A stretch of 64,000 nucleotides of DNA from Alcaligenaceae bacterium. GTDB lineage: Bacteria > Pseudomonadota > Gammaproteobacteria > Burkholderiales > Burkholderiaceae_B. The notes beneath the pieces were generated by a model. The model saw only the letters and a program-made list of their open reading frames with translations, was not told where the DNA came from and ran no database searches. Numbering within the stretch: the first letter of the stretch is position 1; the number at the start of each line of letters is the position of its first letter. Made by a program: the position numbers and the translations under genes. The stretch lies in the NCBI GenBank assembly GCA_013416455.1, contig JACCES010000005.1:124001-188000 (forward strand), given 5' to 3'. This document shows, one piece after another, positions 56,170-64,000 of this stretch.

Positions 56170-57675
56170 TCAGCCTTCCTCCACGAACGCTTCTTCGCGC
56201 TTCTTCTTGATGGAGGGCAGGGCCACCAGCACGATCAGCAGTGCGGCCATGACCAGCAGCGACAGCGACAGCGGCCGCGTGACGAAGGTGGAGAAGTCGC
56301 CCCGCGCCAGCAGCAGCGCCCGGCGGAAGTTCTCTTCCATCATGGGCCCGAGTACCAAGCCCAGCAGCAATGGCGCCCCCTCGCACTTGAGCTTGACCCA
56401 GATATAGCCGACCAGACCGAAGGCGGCCGTCACCCAGATGTCGAACACGTTGTAGTTCAGCGAGTAGACCCCGATGGTGCAGAACACCAGAATCGCCGGG
56501 AACAGGATGCGGTAGGGCACGGTCAGCAGCTTGACCCACAGGCCGATGAGCGGCAGGTTCAGGATCACCAGCATCAGGTTGCCGATCCACATCGAGACGA
56601 TCAGGCCCCAGAACAGTTCCGGGTGGCTGGACATGACCTGCGGGCCCGGCTGGATGTTGTGGATGGTCATCGCGCCGATCATCAGGGCGGTCACGGCGTT
56701 GCCGGGAATGCCCAGTGTGAGCAGCGGGATGAACGATGCCTGTGAACCGGAATTGTTGGCCGATTCGGGGCCCGCCACACCGGCGGGGTGGCCCTTGCCG
56801 AAACGCTCGGGTTCTTTGGACAGCTTCTTTTCCAGGGTGTAGGAAGCGAAGGACGACAGCACGGCGCCGCCACCGGGCAGGATGCCCAGCGCGGAACCCA
56901 GCGCGGTGCCGCGCACCACGGCGGGCCAGGCTTCCTTGAACTCCTGCATGTTGGGGTAGAGCTTGCCGACCTTGTCGGTCAGGTCGACGCGCTGGTCCTT
57001 CAGTTCGAGGTTGCTCATGATTTCGGCGAAGCCGAACACGCCCATGGCGACCACGGCGAAGTCGATGCCATCCTGCAGTTCGGGGATGCCGAAGTCGTAG
57101 CGGGCGACGCCGGAGTTCACGTCGGTGCCGATCATGCCCAGCAGCAGACCCAGGAAGATCATGCAGATGGCCTTGGGCAGCGAGCCCGAAGCCAGCACCA
57201 CCGCGCCGATCAGGCCCAGCACCATGAGCGAGAAGTATTCGGCGGGGCCGAACTTGAAGGCGAGCTCGGCCAGAGGCGGCGCGAAGCCGGCGATCAGGAA
57301 GGTGGTCACGCAGCCGGCGAAGAAGGAGCCGAGAGCCGCGATGGCCAGCGCCGCGCCCGCTCTGCCGTTGCGCGCCATCTGGTGGCCGTCCAGGACGGTC
57401 ACCACCGCTGAAGTCTCGCCAGGCAGCGCCACCAGGATGGCGGTGGTGGAGCCCCCGTAGGCGGCGCCGTAGTAGATGCCGGCCAGCATGATGAGGCCGG
57501 CCGTGGGCGGCAGCACATAGGTGATGGGCAGCAGCATGGCGATGGTCGGCACGGGGCCGATGCCGGGCAGCACGCCGATCAGGGTACCCAGGAGACAGCC
57601 CAGCAGGCAGTACGCCAGGTTCTCAAGGGTCAGGGCGACAGAGAAGCCCAGTAGCAGGTTATCGAATAATTCCAT
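56170..57675 (-). CDS. tctA: tripartite tricarboxylate transporter large membrane subunit
   Basis: 501 residues with about 11-12 membrane helices. GVLPGIGPVPTIAMLLPITY and YGGSTTAILVALPGETSAVVT are the TctA hallmarks, with GILPGGGAVLSSF and ANNSGSQASFIPLLTLGIPGN (by position about 268-334) in the second half. It forms the main channel of a TTT uptake system for citrate-like or other carboxylates, fed by a periplasmic Bug receptor. It lies 18 nt after tctB. Confidence 0.95.
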   Translation of the reverse strand: MELFDNLLLGFSVALTLENLAYCLLGCLLGTLIGVLPGIGPVPTIAMLLPITYVLPPTAGLIMLAGIYYGAAYGGSTTAILVALPGETSAVVTVLDGHQMARNGRAGAALAIAALGSFFAGCVTTFLIAGFAPPLAELAFKFGPAEYFSLMVLGLIGAVVLASGSLPKAICMIFLGLLLGMIGTDVNSGVARYDFGIPELQDGIDFAVVAMGVFGFAEIMSNLELKDQRVDLTDKVGKLYPNMQEFKEAWPAVVRGTALGSALGILPGGGAVLSSFASYTLEKKLSKEPERFGKGHPAGVAGPESANNSGSQASFIPLLTLGIPGNAVTALMIGAMTIHNIQPGPQVMSSHPELFWGLIVSMWIGNLMLVILNLPLIGLWVKLLTVPYRILFPAILVFCTIGVYSLNYNVFDIWVTAAFGLVGYIWVKLKCEGAPLLLGLVLGPMMEENFRRALLLARGDFSTFVTRPLSLSLLVMAALLIVLVALPSIKKKREEAFVEEG

Positions 57676-57693
57676 TTTCGTCGGTCCCCTCGG

Positions 57694-58155
57694 TTACATG
57701 AAGCTGGGCCACAGCGGGAAGATCAGGCCCAGACCTTCGATGAAAGCCGCCCAGACGAAGATGACGAGGCAGAGGCCATTGATGGCCGCGACTTTCCAGC
57801 TGAATACGTGACTGGCGAAGCTACTGATGAACACCAGCAGGAAGACGCTGATGTACACGCCCAGATAATTCATCAGCAGGCCGCAAAGGACCACGCTGCC
57901 CAGCAAGATGAGAACGACGCTCCAGTCGAATTTCTCGACCCGTGTTTCTTCCGCCTTCTTTGTTGTGGCTGCCAGCGCGACGAATGCGCCGAGCAGGGCC
58001 AGGCAGGTGCCCAGCCAGAATGGAAAATAGCCGGGCCCCATTCGGGCTGCCGTGCCCATGGAGTATTTGGTTGCGCCCAATGCGAAACCGATTCCTATGA
58101 ACACGAACATGACGCCGGCCCAGAAGTCTTGTTGGTTCTTGATTCTGATGTTCAT
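57694..58155 (-). CDS. tctB: tripartite tricarboxylate transporter small membrane subunit
   Basis: 153 residues, four membrane helices. DFWAGVMFVFIGIGFALGAT, YSMGTAARMGPGYFPFWLG and the final PLWPSF match TctB. The partner of tctA. No tctC gene lies in this operon. Upstream of it, overlapping the tctE end, are 11-bp spaced CATTAC repeats. Confidence 0.93.
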   Translation of the reverse strand: MNIRIKNQQDFWAGVMFVFIGIGFALGATKYSMGTAARMGPGYFPFWLGTCLALLGAFVALAATTKKAEETRVEKFDWSVVLILLGSVVLCGLLMNYLGVYISVFLLVFISSFASHVFSWKVAAINGLCLVIFVWAAFIEGLGLIFPLWPSFM

Positions 58156-58220
58156 CAGATGCCTCCCTATTTCAAAGCATCCGAGATATTAGGAGAGGCG
58201 CGAGGGTCGCAGGACTATGT

Positions 58221-58254
58221 TTTCATTACCAAAACATTACTGTTCCGTAATGTT
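58221..58254 (-). promoter_or_regulatory. candidate TctD operator upstream of tctBA
   Basis: On the plus strand: CATTAC at 58224-58229 and 58235-58240 (11 bp apart), then the inverted copy GTAATG at 58247-58252. AACATTAC/GTAATGTT is a perfect 8-bp inverted repeat with a 6-nt spacer. The 11-bp direct repeat is the layout bound by OmpR/PhoB-family regulators such as TctD. It overlaps the last codons of tctE, about 70-100 bp before tctB. Confidence 0.55.
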
Positions 58255-59661
58255 TGCGCGAGGCAGCGCAATATCGACGGACAGGCCGGGATTCATGTTC
58301 CGGAAATCGATCTGACCACCGTGCAGGGTCACGACCGCGCGCACCGACGCCAGGCCCAGGCCGAAGCCCGGGGTGTCCGGCGTGACGCGGTAGAAGCGCT
58401 CGCCCAGCTTTCCCAAGTGTTCCGCCGGGACGCCGGGGCCGTTGTCCCTGACGGTGATGCGCGCCGTGCCGTTCTGTTGTGATGCCTGCATGAGGATATG
58501 CGAGCCCGCGCCGGCGTACTTGAAGGCGTTGTCGATCAGGTTGGTGATGGCCCCGGCCAGCAGGTCGGCATCGGCGGGCACGAGAATGTCCCGCGCCCTG
58601 CATTCCAGGATGATGCCCAGTTCGGACGCCACGGGTTCGTAGAGCTCGAAGACGTCGTTCAGCAGCTTCTTCAGTGAAATGGGGGTGAAGTTCTGGCGCT
58701 GCACGCCCGACTCCGCCTCGGCGATGAGCAGGAGCTTTTCCGAGACGGTGATCAGTTCCATGAGTTCGGCCGAGGCGGCGTCCATGGCGGCCATCATTTC
58801 CCGAGGATCGCCGCTGCCCTTGCGTGCCTTGTCCAGCCGGGCCAGCACGCGGGCCAGCGGGGTGCGCAGGTTGTGCGCGATCGAGTCCGAGACATTGCGC
58901 ACGCCGGTCATCAGGCTCTCGATGCGGTCCAGCATGTGGTTGATGTCGTAGCGCAGCTGAACGAATTCATCGGTTTCGTCGACGTCCGGAATCCGGCGGG
59001 TCAGTTCTCCCGTGCCTACCCGCAGGGCGGTATCGCGTATGGCTTCCACGCGCTGGCGGAGCTCGCGCCGGAAGATGGTGGTGCCCACGAGCACCAGAAA
59101 CATCGCAACGAGGGTCGCGGCGATGACCGCGTTGCCGATGAGCGTCTGGATCTCGCGCATGTCGGCGATGTCGCGGCCAACCACGAGCACACTGCCGTCG
59201 GTCAGCTCGCGCAGGGTGAGCAGCCCCGTGACCGGCATTCCTTCGCGCAGGACGTTCAGCAGCATGGGGCTGTCCGTTTCTTTGAGAAGCTCGATGGGGG
59301 AAGCCGGCCCGTCGGGCTCCGCCAGGGGAATGAATTCCAGGTTGCCCACGAGGACATGCCCGGTCCGGGCCGACAGCAGGTACATCTCGGTGTCGATGTC
59401 GGTCTGGTCGGACAGCAGCTGGCTGACTTCTTTCTGCAATGCTTCCAGGCCCTGCAGATCATGGTGGGTGGCCAGACGGTTGGCGGCCAGGATGACCTGG
59501 CGTGAAAACTGGACCTGCAGCAGATCCACGATCTTGCCGTAGGCGAAGATCAGCAGGAAAGCCGTGGTGCCCGTGGCGAGAAGGCTGTAGTTGAGGGTGA
59601 GCCGGAAGGCGACCGAGCCCCACAGGCGCCGCCAGGCCGCCAGCAGGCGGTTAAACGCCAT
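58237..59661 (-). CDS. tctE: sensor histidine kinase (TctE-like)
   Basis: 474 residues. Membrane helix at about 17-42, periplasmic sensor region, second helix at about 176-198, HAMP to about 250, then His263 in SIAHNLRTPLARV as the phosphoacceptor (His-Asn-Leu instead of the usual His-Glu-Leu). N box LIDNAFKYAG, G boxes DNGPGVP and GFGLGLASV. It would sense an external carboxylate and phosphorylate TctD. The ATG at 59661 overlaps the tctD stop by about 11 nt. Confidence 0.9.
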   Translation of the reverse strand: MAFNRLLAAWRRLWGSVAFRLTLNYSLLATGTTAFLLIFAYGKIVDLLQVQFSRQVILAANRLATHHDLQGLEALQKEVSQLLSDQTDIDTEMYLLSARTGHVLVGNLEFIPLAEPDGPASPIELLKETDSPMLLNVLREGMPVTGLLTLRELTDGSVLVVGRDIADMREIQTLIGNAVIAATLVAMFLVLVGTTIFRRELRQRVEAIRDTALRVGTGELTRRIPDVDETDEFVQLRYDINHMLDRIESLMTGVRNVSDSIAHNLRTPLARVLARLDKARKGSGDPREMMAAMDAASAELMELITVSEKLLLIAEAESGVQRQNFTPISLKKLLNDVFELYEPVASELGIILECRARDILVPADADLLAGAITNLIDNAFKYAGAGSHILMQASQQNGTARITVRDNGPGVPAEHLGKLGERFYRVTPDTPGFGLGLASVRAVVTLHGGQIDFRNMNPGLSVDIALPRANITEQ

Positions 59662-60379
59662 GTTCGCCGGCATGGACGGGCGGGCTGATGTCGCCGTCGG
59701 GGTTGGCCGAGAAGCGGTAGCCCACACCGCGCACGGTATGGATGAGCTGGGGCGCATGGCAGCCGTCGACCTTCTGGCGCAGTCGGCTGACGGTGGCGTC
59801 GATCACATTGGTCTGGGGGTTGAACTGGTAGCCCCATACGGCGCCCAGCAGCATGGCGCGCGTCAGCACCTGCTCGGGGTGGGTCATCATGTAGGCCAGC
59901 AAACGGCACTCGCGCGGCTGCAGGGCAAGCACGCTGCCGCCGCGGGTCACGCGCGGCACGGTCAGGTCGTAGCGTAGGTCGGCGTATTCGAGCACGCGCT
60001 CGCTGCGGCTGTTCCGGGAGCGCCGCACCAGTGCTTCCGCCCGTGTCAGCAGTTCGATCAGGGCGAACGGCTTGGTCAGGTAGTCGTCGCCGCCCAGCTT
60101 CAGCCCCTTGACGCGTTCATCGAGCGCGGTCAGGGCGCTGAGCACGATCACCGGCGTCTTGATCCCCACGGCGCGCAGCTTCGTCAGGATGGACAGCCCG
60201 TCCACCTGGTTGGGCAGCATGCGGTCCAGGACGATGAGATCCCAGGGTTCCGAGGACGCCCGCTGCAGGCCTTCGACGCCGTCATGGCAGATGACGGGCC
60301 AGTGGCCGAGCTCACGGAAACCGTCCGCGATGTAATGAGCGTTTTCGCGGTCATCTTCGATGATGAGGCAGTTCCACAT
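59651..60379 (-). CDS. tctD: OmpR/PhoB-family response regulator (TctD-like)
   Basis: 242 residues. Receiver domain: acidic pair Asp9-Asp10 (IIEDD), phosphoacceptor Asp52 (LIVLDRMLP), Lys in DDYLTKPFAL. C-terminal winged helix: LQPRECRLLAYMMTHPEQVLTRAML, VWGYQFNPQTNVIDATVSRLRQKV, IHTVRGVGYRF. GGAGG precedes an overlapping GTG-ATG pair (60382/60379). It is first in a tctD-tctE-tctB-tctA order. It probably activates tctBA through the CATTAC repeats. Confidence 0.9.
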   Translation of the reverse strand: MWNCLIIEDDRENAHYIADGFRELGHWPVICHDGVEGLQRASSEPWDLIVLDRMLPNQVDGLSILTKLRAVGIKTPVIVLSALTALDERVKGLKLGGDDYLTKPFALIELLTRAEALVRRSRNSRSERVLEYADLRYDLTVPRVTRGGSVLALQPRECRLLAYMMTHPEQVLTRAMLLGAVWGYQFNPQTNVIDATVSRLRQKVDGCHAPQLIHTVRGVGYRFSANPDGDISPPVHAGEHGV

Positions 60380-60483
60380 CACTTTGCTTCCTCCTTCGAT
60401 GGCGAATGGCGCAATCGATGCGCATCCAGTGTACAAGGGGATGCGGGCCGCACGCGCGGGGGCGAGGTCGGGCGAGGCGATGT

Positions 60484-60556
60484 CGATGCGGCGCCGGAGC
60501 GCCCGCGCATCGTGGCGAAGAAGCTCCGGCCGGCTGGCCGGACGGAGTTCTTCAAG
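60484..60556 (+). repeat. intergenic repeat copy D upstream of tctD
   Basis: ATGCGGCGCCGGAGCGCC, GCATCGTGGCGAAGAAGCTC and CGGCCGGCTGGCCGGACGGA then GTTCTTCA match the second block of copy C (38391-38460) at most positions. It lies between the parvulin gene and tctD. Confidence 0.75.
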
Positions 60557-60562
60557 AGGGAC

Positions 60563-60844
60563 TTAGTCCTGGCGGTCGGTGACTTCCACCAGGTGGTAGC
60601 CGAACTGGGTCTTCACCGGACCCTGGACGACGCCGACCGGCGCGCTGAAGACCACTTCGTCGAACTCGCGCACCATTTCGCCACGGCCGAAGGTGCCCAG
60701 GGCACCGCCGTCGCGGCTGGAAGGGCAGCTGGAGTTCTCTTTTGCGAGCTGGGCGAAGTCGGCGCCGTTCTCGATGGCCTGCTTCAGTTCATTGCATTGG
60801 GTTTCGGAATCGACAAGGATATGACGGGCGGAGGCTCGTGCCAT
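60563..60844 (-). CDS. parvulin-type peptidyl-prolyl cis-trans isomerase (PpiC-like)
   Basis: 93 residues, a single parvulin domain equal to E. coli PpiC. ARHILVDSETQCNELK at the start, SSCPSSRDGGALGTFGRGEMVREFD in the middle (by position about 39-63), PVKTQFGYHLVEVTDR at the end. Catalytic His8 (ARHILV) and His84 are in place. No signal peptide, so a cytoplasmic folding enzyme. It is likely a separate unit from tctD, which follows after a 180-nt repeat-bearing gap. Confidence 0.93.
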   Translation of the reverse strand: MARASARHILVDSETQCNELKQAIENGADFAQLAKENSSCPSSRDGGALGTFGRGEMVREFDEVVFSAPVGVVQGPVKTQFGYHLVEVTDRQD

Positions 60845-60925
60845 GGGATGCTCCTGAAAAGTAGAGGCAACAGGTTAACGCAATTCTCAGGCAGAGACCG
60901 GCAAGCGGCGCGCCCAATCCGTAAA

Positions 60926-61086
60926 GGAAGCTCTGAACAACTCGTCGCGCCGCATGCATCCCCGGATTCGGGCGGTCTGCTTCGTTGCAAATCCGCGCGA
61001 TAGCTACGGCTATCGCTGTGGTTCGCGCCTTGCATCCCATCCCGATCCAGGGTGCCTGCTTACCGCTCGAATTATTCAGAGCTTCC
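60926..61086. mobile_element. 161-bp MITE-like element with TAAA target duplication
   Basis: Ends GGAAGCTCTGAACAA (60926-60940) and the inverted GGAAGCTCTGAATAA (61072-61086) match at 14 of 15. TAAA flanks it on both sides (60922-60925, 61087-61090). Inside is a perfect hairpin GCGATAGC-TACG-GCTATCGC (60997-61016). It has no coding capacity. It fills most of the 345-nt gap between the parvulin and Bug receptor genes. Confidence 0.75.
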
Positions 61087-61188
61087 TAAAGAAAAGGCCC
61101 GCCGCCTGTTGTCGGCCATCTCGCACGAGGCGTCGGGCGGGTCCGGCACCGAGGGGGCTTGTCTGAAGCTCGCGACTCACGACCGGCT

Positions 61189-62172
61189 TTACTTGGCCGC
61201 CGCGCCGGCTTCCTTCACGACCCCGCCCCAGCGGTCATATTCCGACGCGATGTAGTCGCGGTATTCCGCGACGCTGCCGCCCAGAGTGAGCGTGCCCTGC
61301 TTTTCCAGCCTTGCCTGGACGGAATCCGACTTGAGGGCGGCGTTGACCGCCGCATTCAGCCGCTCCAGGACGGTTTCGGGGGTGCCGGCCGGAGCAACGA
61401 TGCCCTGCCAGGCCAGGCTTTCGAAGCCGGGAATGAGGCTTTCATCGATGGTGGGGACATCGGGCATGACGGGCGATCGGGTGCGGCTGGTGATGGCCAG
61501 GGCCTTGAGCTTGCCGGCTTCGACCGGCGCGATGGCCGTATTGAGCGTGGTCGTCGTGAACTGTGTGGCTCCGGAGATCAGATCCACTTGCGCGGGGGCC
61601 GTGCCTTTGTAGGGGATGTGGGTGGCCTCGGCGGATGACAGGCTCAGGATGTGCGCGGCCGTGAGGTGCTCGATGGCGCCCGTGCCTGAAGAAGCGTAAT
61701 TGAGTTCACCGGGCTTGGCCTTTACCAGATCGATCAACGCTTTCGGGTTGTCGGCGGCGACGGCGGGGTTGGTCACCAGTACGAGCGGCACGGCGGCCGT
61801 GAGCCCGACGGGGGCGAAGTCTTTCAAGGGGTCGAAGCCGACCGATTCGTAGACCCAGGGTGCGATGATGATCGACGAGGTGTTGTACAGCAGGGTATAG
61901 CCGTCGGCGGGAGCCTGGGTCAGAGCGACCGCCGCAATGTTTCCGGCGGCGCCGGCGCGGTTCTCGACGACGACGGGCTGGCCGAGTTCCTTGCTCATTT
62001 CATCGCTCAGAATGCGGGCAACGTTGTCGGTGGGGCCGCCGGGGGCGAAACCGACCAGCAGGCGCACCGGCTTTTCGGGCCAGGCGGCCGCCGCCGGGCC
62101 CGAGAGGCCGATCATGGCGGCCGCGGCCATGGTCAGGCCGATCAGATAGGTTTTGTTCGAGTGCTTTTTCAT
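61189..62172 (-). CDS. Bug/TctC-type periplasmic receptor
   Basis: 327 residues. Signal peptide cleaved near AAA-AWPEKP. WPEKPVRLLVGFAPGGPTDN at the mature start and GQPVVVENRAGAAGNIAA are hallmarks of Bug receptors, greatly expanded in Bordetella-like bacteria. It binds a carboxylate and presents it to a TctAB membrane pair. It lies 110 nt after a cyclase gene on the same strand, so it is probably part of the acyl-CoA synthetase-cyclase operon. It could also serve the tctBA genes 3.5 kb away. Confidence 0.92.
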   Translation of the reverse strand: MKKHSNKTYLIGLTMAAAAMIGLSGPAAAAWPEKPVRLLVGFAPGGPTDNVARILSDEMSKELGQPVVVENRAGAAGNIAAVALTQAPADGYTLLYNTSSIIIAPWVYESVGFDPLKDFAPVGLTAAVPLVLVTNPAVAADNPKALIDLVKAKPGELNYASSGTGAIEHLTAAHILSLSSAEATHIPYKGTAPAQVDLISGATQFTTTTLNTAIAPVEAGKLKALAITSRTRSPVMPDVPTIDESLIPGFESLAWQGIVAPAGTPETVLERLNAAVNAALKSDSVQARLEKQGTLTLGGSVAEYRDYIASEYDRWGGVVKEAGAAAK

Positions 62173-62282
62173 GTGTGTCTCCTTTGTCGTCGTGATTTTT
62201 CCTGATGCGGGCCGTCGGATATTCCGGCCCGCATCGGTTGGTAGGATCTACAAAGTAGATCTTTCCGCGGATTGCGCCCGGA

Positions 62283-63302
62283 TCAGACCGTGGCGATGGG
62301 GTTCAGGGGCGAGCCCACGGCGCCCGGCAGGTGCAGGGGCGGGGCGGTGAGCATGAAGGCATGGCGCTTCGATTGCCGCAGCCAGCCCGCGAGTTCGGTG
62401 AGATGCCAGAGCTCGCCCAGGTGCAGGCCGAGCTTGAACAGGCACAGCTCGTGCAGCGGCAGCAGGGCGCTGCAGCCGTCGCCCTGGAAGTCGTAGGGCC
62501 GGTGCTCGACGGCGTAGTTGTCCGCGATGAGCGCGGCGATGCCGCTGTCCGCTACCCATTGCCGCAGCCTGGCGTCGAAGCCGTCGAGAACCGCGCACGA
62601 ACGGGCCAGTCTTTCCGCGTCGGGCTGTCCGCCCATGGACAGGATGAGGTCGGCAAAGCCGGTGTGCAGGCAAAGCATGTCGCCGCGCCGCACTTCGACG
62701 CCGTCGGCGTCGATGACACGCATCAGGTCGTCATAACCGACCACCCGCCGTTCGTCGCCGTAGTGATGCCGCAGATCCACCATGACGGCGCGCCCCTGGA
62801 TACCGTGGCGCGCCATGTGTTCGATGCCCAGCCGGTCGGCGCGGGACGAGCCGTCGCCGTTGCGGTCCGGGTGAGAGAAGTCGGAATCGCCCCGGAAGCC
62901 GTTATAGAAGACCATTTCCGCCTTGCCGTCGCCGTCGGCGTCGAAATGCGAGCCGATGTGCGAAAGGCCATCCCACTGAGTGGAATACTGCAGGCTCATC
63001 GTCACCATGTCGTCGCAGGCCACGTCGGTGGTGTTGTGATCATGGGCGAAAGCGTGGAGGAACATCGGCGTGCCGTCGCGCCGGGTGGCCGTGAGGCGGG
63101 GCGGATGGCGGGCCGGGTTCAGTACATTGCCGCCGGGCAGGTTCAAGGGAAGGCTGAGACTGAATACTTTTCCGGTCCTGACTTCGGCGACCGCCTCCAG
63201 CACTTTTTCGGGGGTGAGCAGATTCAGCCGGCCGAGTTGATCGTCGTCGCCGAATTCGCCCCAGTTCGAGCCTTCGGGGCGCTGCTTCCATCTTTTTGTC
63301 AT
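62283..63302 (-). CDS. cyclase family metal-dependent hydrolase
   Basis: 339 residues of the cyclase/kynurenine-formamidase-like family. The metal motif appears as WDGLSHIGSHFDADGDG (the HxGTHxD pattern with Ser for Thr). MVDLRHHYGDERRV and GDMLCLHTGFADL are later conserved parts. Family members hydrolyse cyclic imides, formamides or lactone-like bonds. Its ATG overlaps the synthetase stop (ATGA), so both are co-translated. Possible role: hydrolysis of a ring intermediate whose free acid is then activated (inference). Confidence 0.85.
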   Translation of the reverse strand: MTKRWKQRPEGSNWGEFGDDDQLGRLNLLTPEKVLEAVAEVRTGKVFSLSLPLNLPGGNVLNPARHPPRLTATRRDGTPMFLHAFAHDHNTTDVACDDMVTMSLQYSTQWDGLSHIGSHFDADGDGKAEMVFYNGFRGDSDFSHPDRNGDGSSRADRLGIEHMARHGIQGRAVMVDLRHHYGDERRVVGYDDLMRVIDADGVEVRRGDMLCLHTGFADLILSMGGQPDAERLARSCAVLDGFDARLRQWVADSGIAALIADNYAVEHRPYDFQGDGCSALLPLHELCLFKLGLHLGELWHLTELAGWLRQSKRHAFMLTAPPLHLPGAVGSPLNPIATV

Positions 63303-64000
63303 CGGTCGTTTTCCTCTTCAGTATGGTTGGTTGCCGGTTCGGGTGCTCGCAGGTCCACCGTCGCCATGGCCATTCCGGCCACTTCGTGCCGCTTCACTTT
63401 CTCTGTTTCCGTTTTCGGGATGGCGTCCACGAAGCTGAAATATCGTGGAAGCATGTGGGGGGCGATGCGGTCCGCCAGATGCTCGCGCAGGGCGAGCGGG
63501 TCGACGCCGCCGTCCGCGACGACGACCGCCTTGATCTCTTCGCCCATGATCTCGTCGGGGATGCCGATGACCGTGCAGTCCCGGACCGCCGGATGCTTCA
63601 GGAGCTGCTGCTCGATTTCCGTCGGGGCGATCATTTCGCCGCCGCGGCGGATCAATTCCTTCACGCGGCCATCGAAGTAAAGGTACCCGTCTTCGTCCAG
63701 CCAGCCCCGGTCGCCGGTGTACAGCCAGCCGTCTTTGAGCGTCTGGGCCGTCGCTTCGGCGTTGCGCCAGTATTCGGTAAAGAAAATGCCGGGCTGCGAT
63801 GCGCGGGCGACGATTTCGCCCTTGTGTCCGGTGGGCAGCGGCGTACCTTGTTCATCCCGTATCGACAGAGAGATCCGTCTGCGCGGCGAGCCCACCGAAC
63901 CGAAGCGCGTGGCGCCTTCCACGTTCATGGAAACCCAGGCGCCCGTTTCGGTCATGCCGTACAGTTCGCGCACGGCGATGCCGAAACGCTGTTCGATCTC
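63299..64000 (-). CDS. AMP-dependent acyl-CoA synthetase, C-terminal part (cut by right edge)
   Basis: The frame is open to the window edge. The visible 233 codons are the C-terminal third of an ANL-family ligase: LYGMTETGAW (A5), YTGDRGWLDEDGYLYFDGR (A7-A8, by position), KELIRRGGEMIAPTEIEQQL, and the catalytic Lys region PKTETEKVKRHEV (A10). It would activate a carboxylic acid with ATP and CoA. It overlaps the cyclase gene by 4 nt. The substrate is unknown. Confidence 0.9.
   Translation of the reverse strand, partial: EIEQRFGIAVRELYGMTETGAWVSMNVEGATRFGSVGSPRRRISLSIRDEQGTPLPTGHKGEIVARASQPGIFFTEYWRNAEATAQTLKDGWLYTGDRGWLDEDGYLYFDGRVKELIRRGGEMIAPTEIEQQLLKHPAVRDCTVIGIPDEIMGEEIKAVVVADGGVDPLALREHLADRIAPHMLPRYFSFVDAIPKTETEKVKRHEVAGMAMATVDLRAPEPATNHTEEENDR

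Noticed and set aside
60784-61255. Small open frames around the parvulin start and 161-bp element
   Set aside because: Overlap repeat termini, have no ribosome sites and no homology pattern.

Overview
The window is a high-GC, gene-dense bacterial chromosome segment. It most resembles a betaproteobacterium of the order Burkholderiales, family Alcaligenaceae (Bordetella/Achromobacter-like). Support for this is inferential: a Bug/TctC-type periplasmic receptor, TctABDE, an entericidin, DUF445, a GntP permease, strong GC3 codon bias and intergenic GC-rich repeats of the kind common in that family. I cannot name a species. No rRNA, tRNA or CRISPR array was seen.

Layout. 1-6.6 kb: acyl-CoA dehydrogenase (cut by the left edge) and CoA-transferase, then small housekeeping genes (DUF455 ferritin-like protein, PanB-like enzyme, YqaA-like membrane protein, a 42-aa entericidin, an Ap4A phosphorylase-like protein). 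6.6-21.7 kb: mtfA, azlCD, a zinc alcohol dehydrogenase, a GGDEF protein, ppc, two different dihydroxy-acid dehydratases, nadE and a dihaem cytochrome c peroxidase with a perfect FNR/Anr box. 22.0-23.5 kb: a 270-bp highly structured inverted-repeat element abutted by an IS630-family insertion sequence. 23.5-32 kb: cinA-like gene, dodecin, lipocalin, GntP permease, a repeat-rich gap, SDR, gltS and a TAXI-type lipoprotein.

32-44.4 kb holds the most unusual block. A class III aminotransferase is divergent from a long same-strand cluster: M20 peptidase, HpaB-type flavin monooxygenase, FCD-GntR regulator, polyamine-type ABC importer (binding protein, ATPase, two permeases), flavin reductase, DUF1028 protein, imidazolonepropionase-like amidohydrolase and GST. 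Together they look like a complete uptake, ring oxidation, ring opening and hydrolysis pathway for a nitrogen heterocycle, possibly an imidazole compound such as histamine or imidazoleacetate, without hutH or hutU. This is inference.

44.4-64 kb: PQQ-dependent membrane glucose dehydrogenase, FUSC protein, Hsp20 (FNR box upstream), DUF445, a polar amino-acid ABC importer, a phnC-phnD-phnE-phnE phosphonate/phosphate-type importer preceded by a Pho-box-like sequence, a tctD-tctE-tctB-tctA operon with 11-bp direct repeats in front of tctB, a parvulin, a 161-bp MITE-like element, and an acyl-CoA synthetase/cyclase/Bug-receptor operon cut by the right edge.

A cross-cutting theme is short repeats placed exactly at gene ends or starts. 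One (TAGGGCCTGTT...) supplies or overlaps the TAG stop of azlD, gcd, the FUSC gene and probably cinA. Another carries a Shine-Dalgarno sequence directly before the start codons of azlD and the TAXI lipoprotein.
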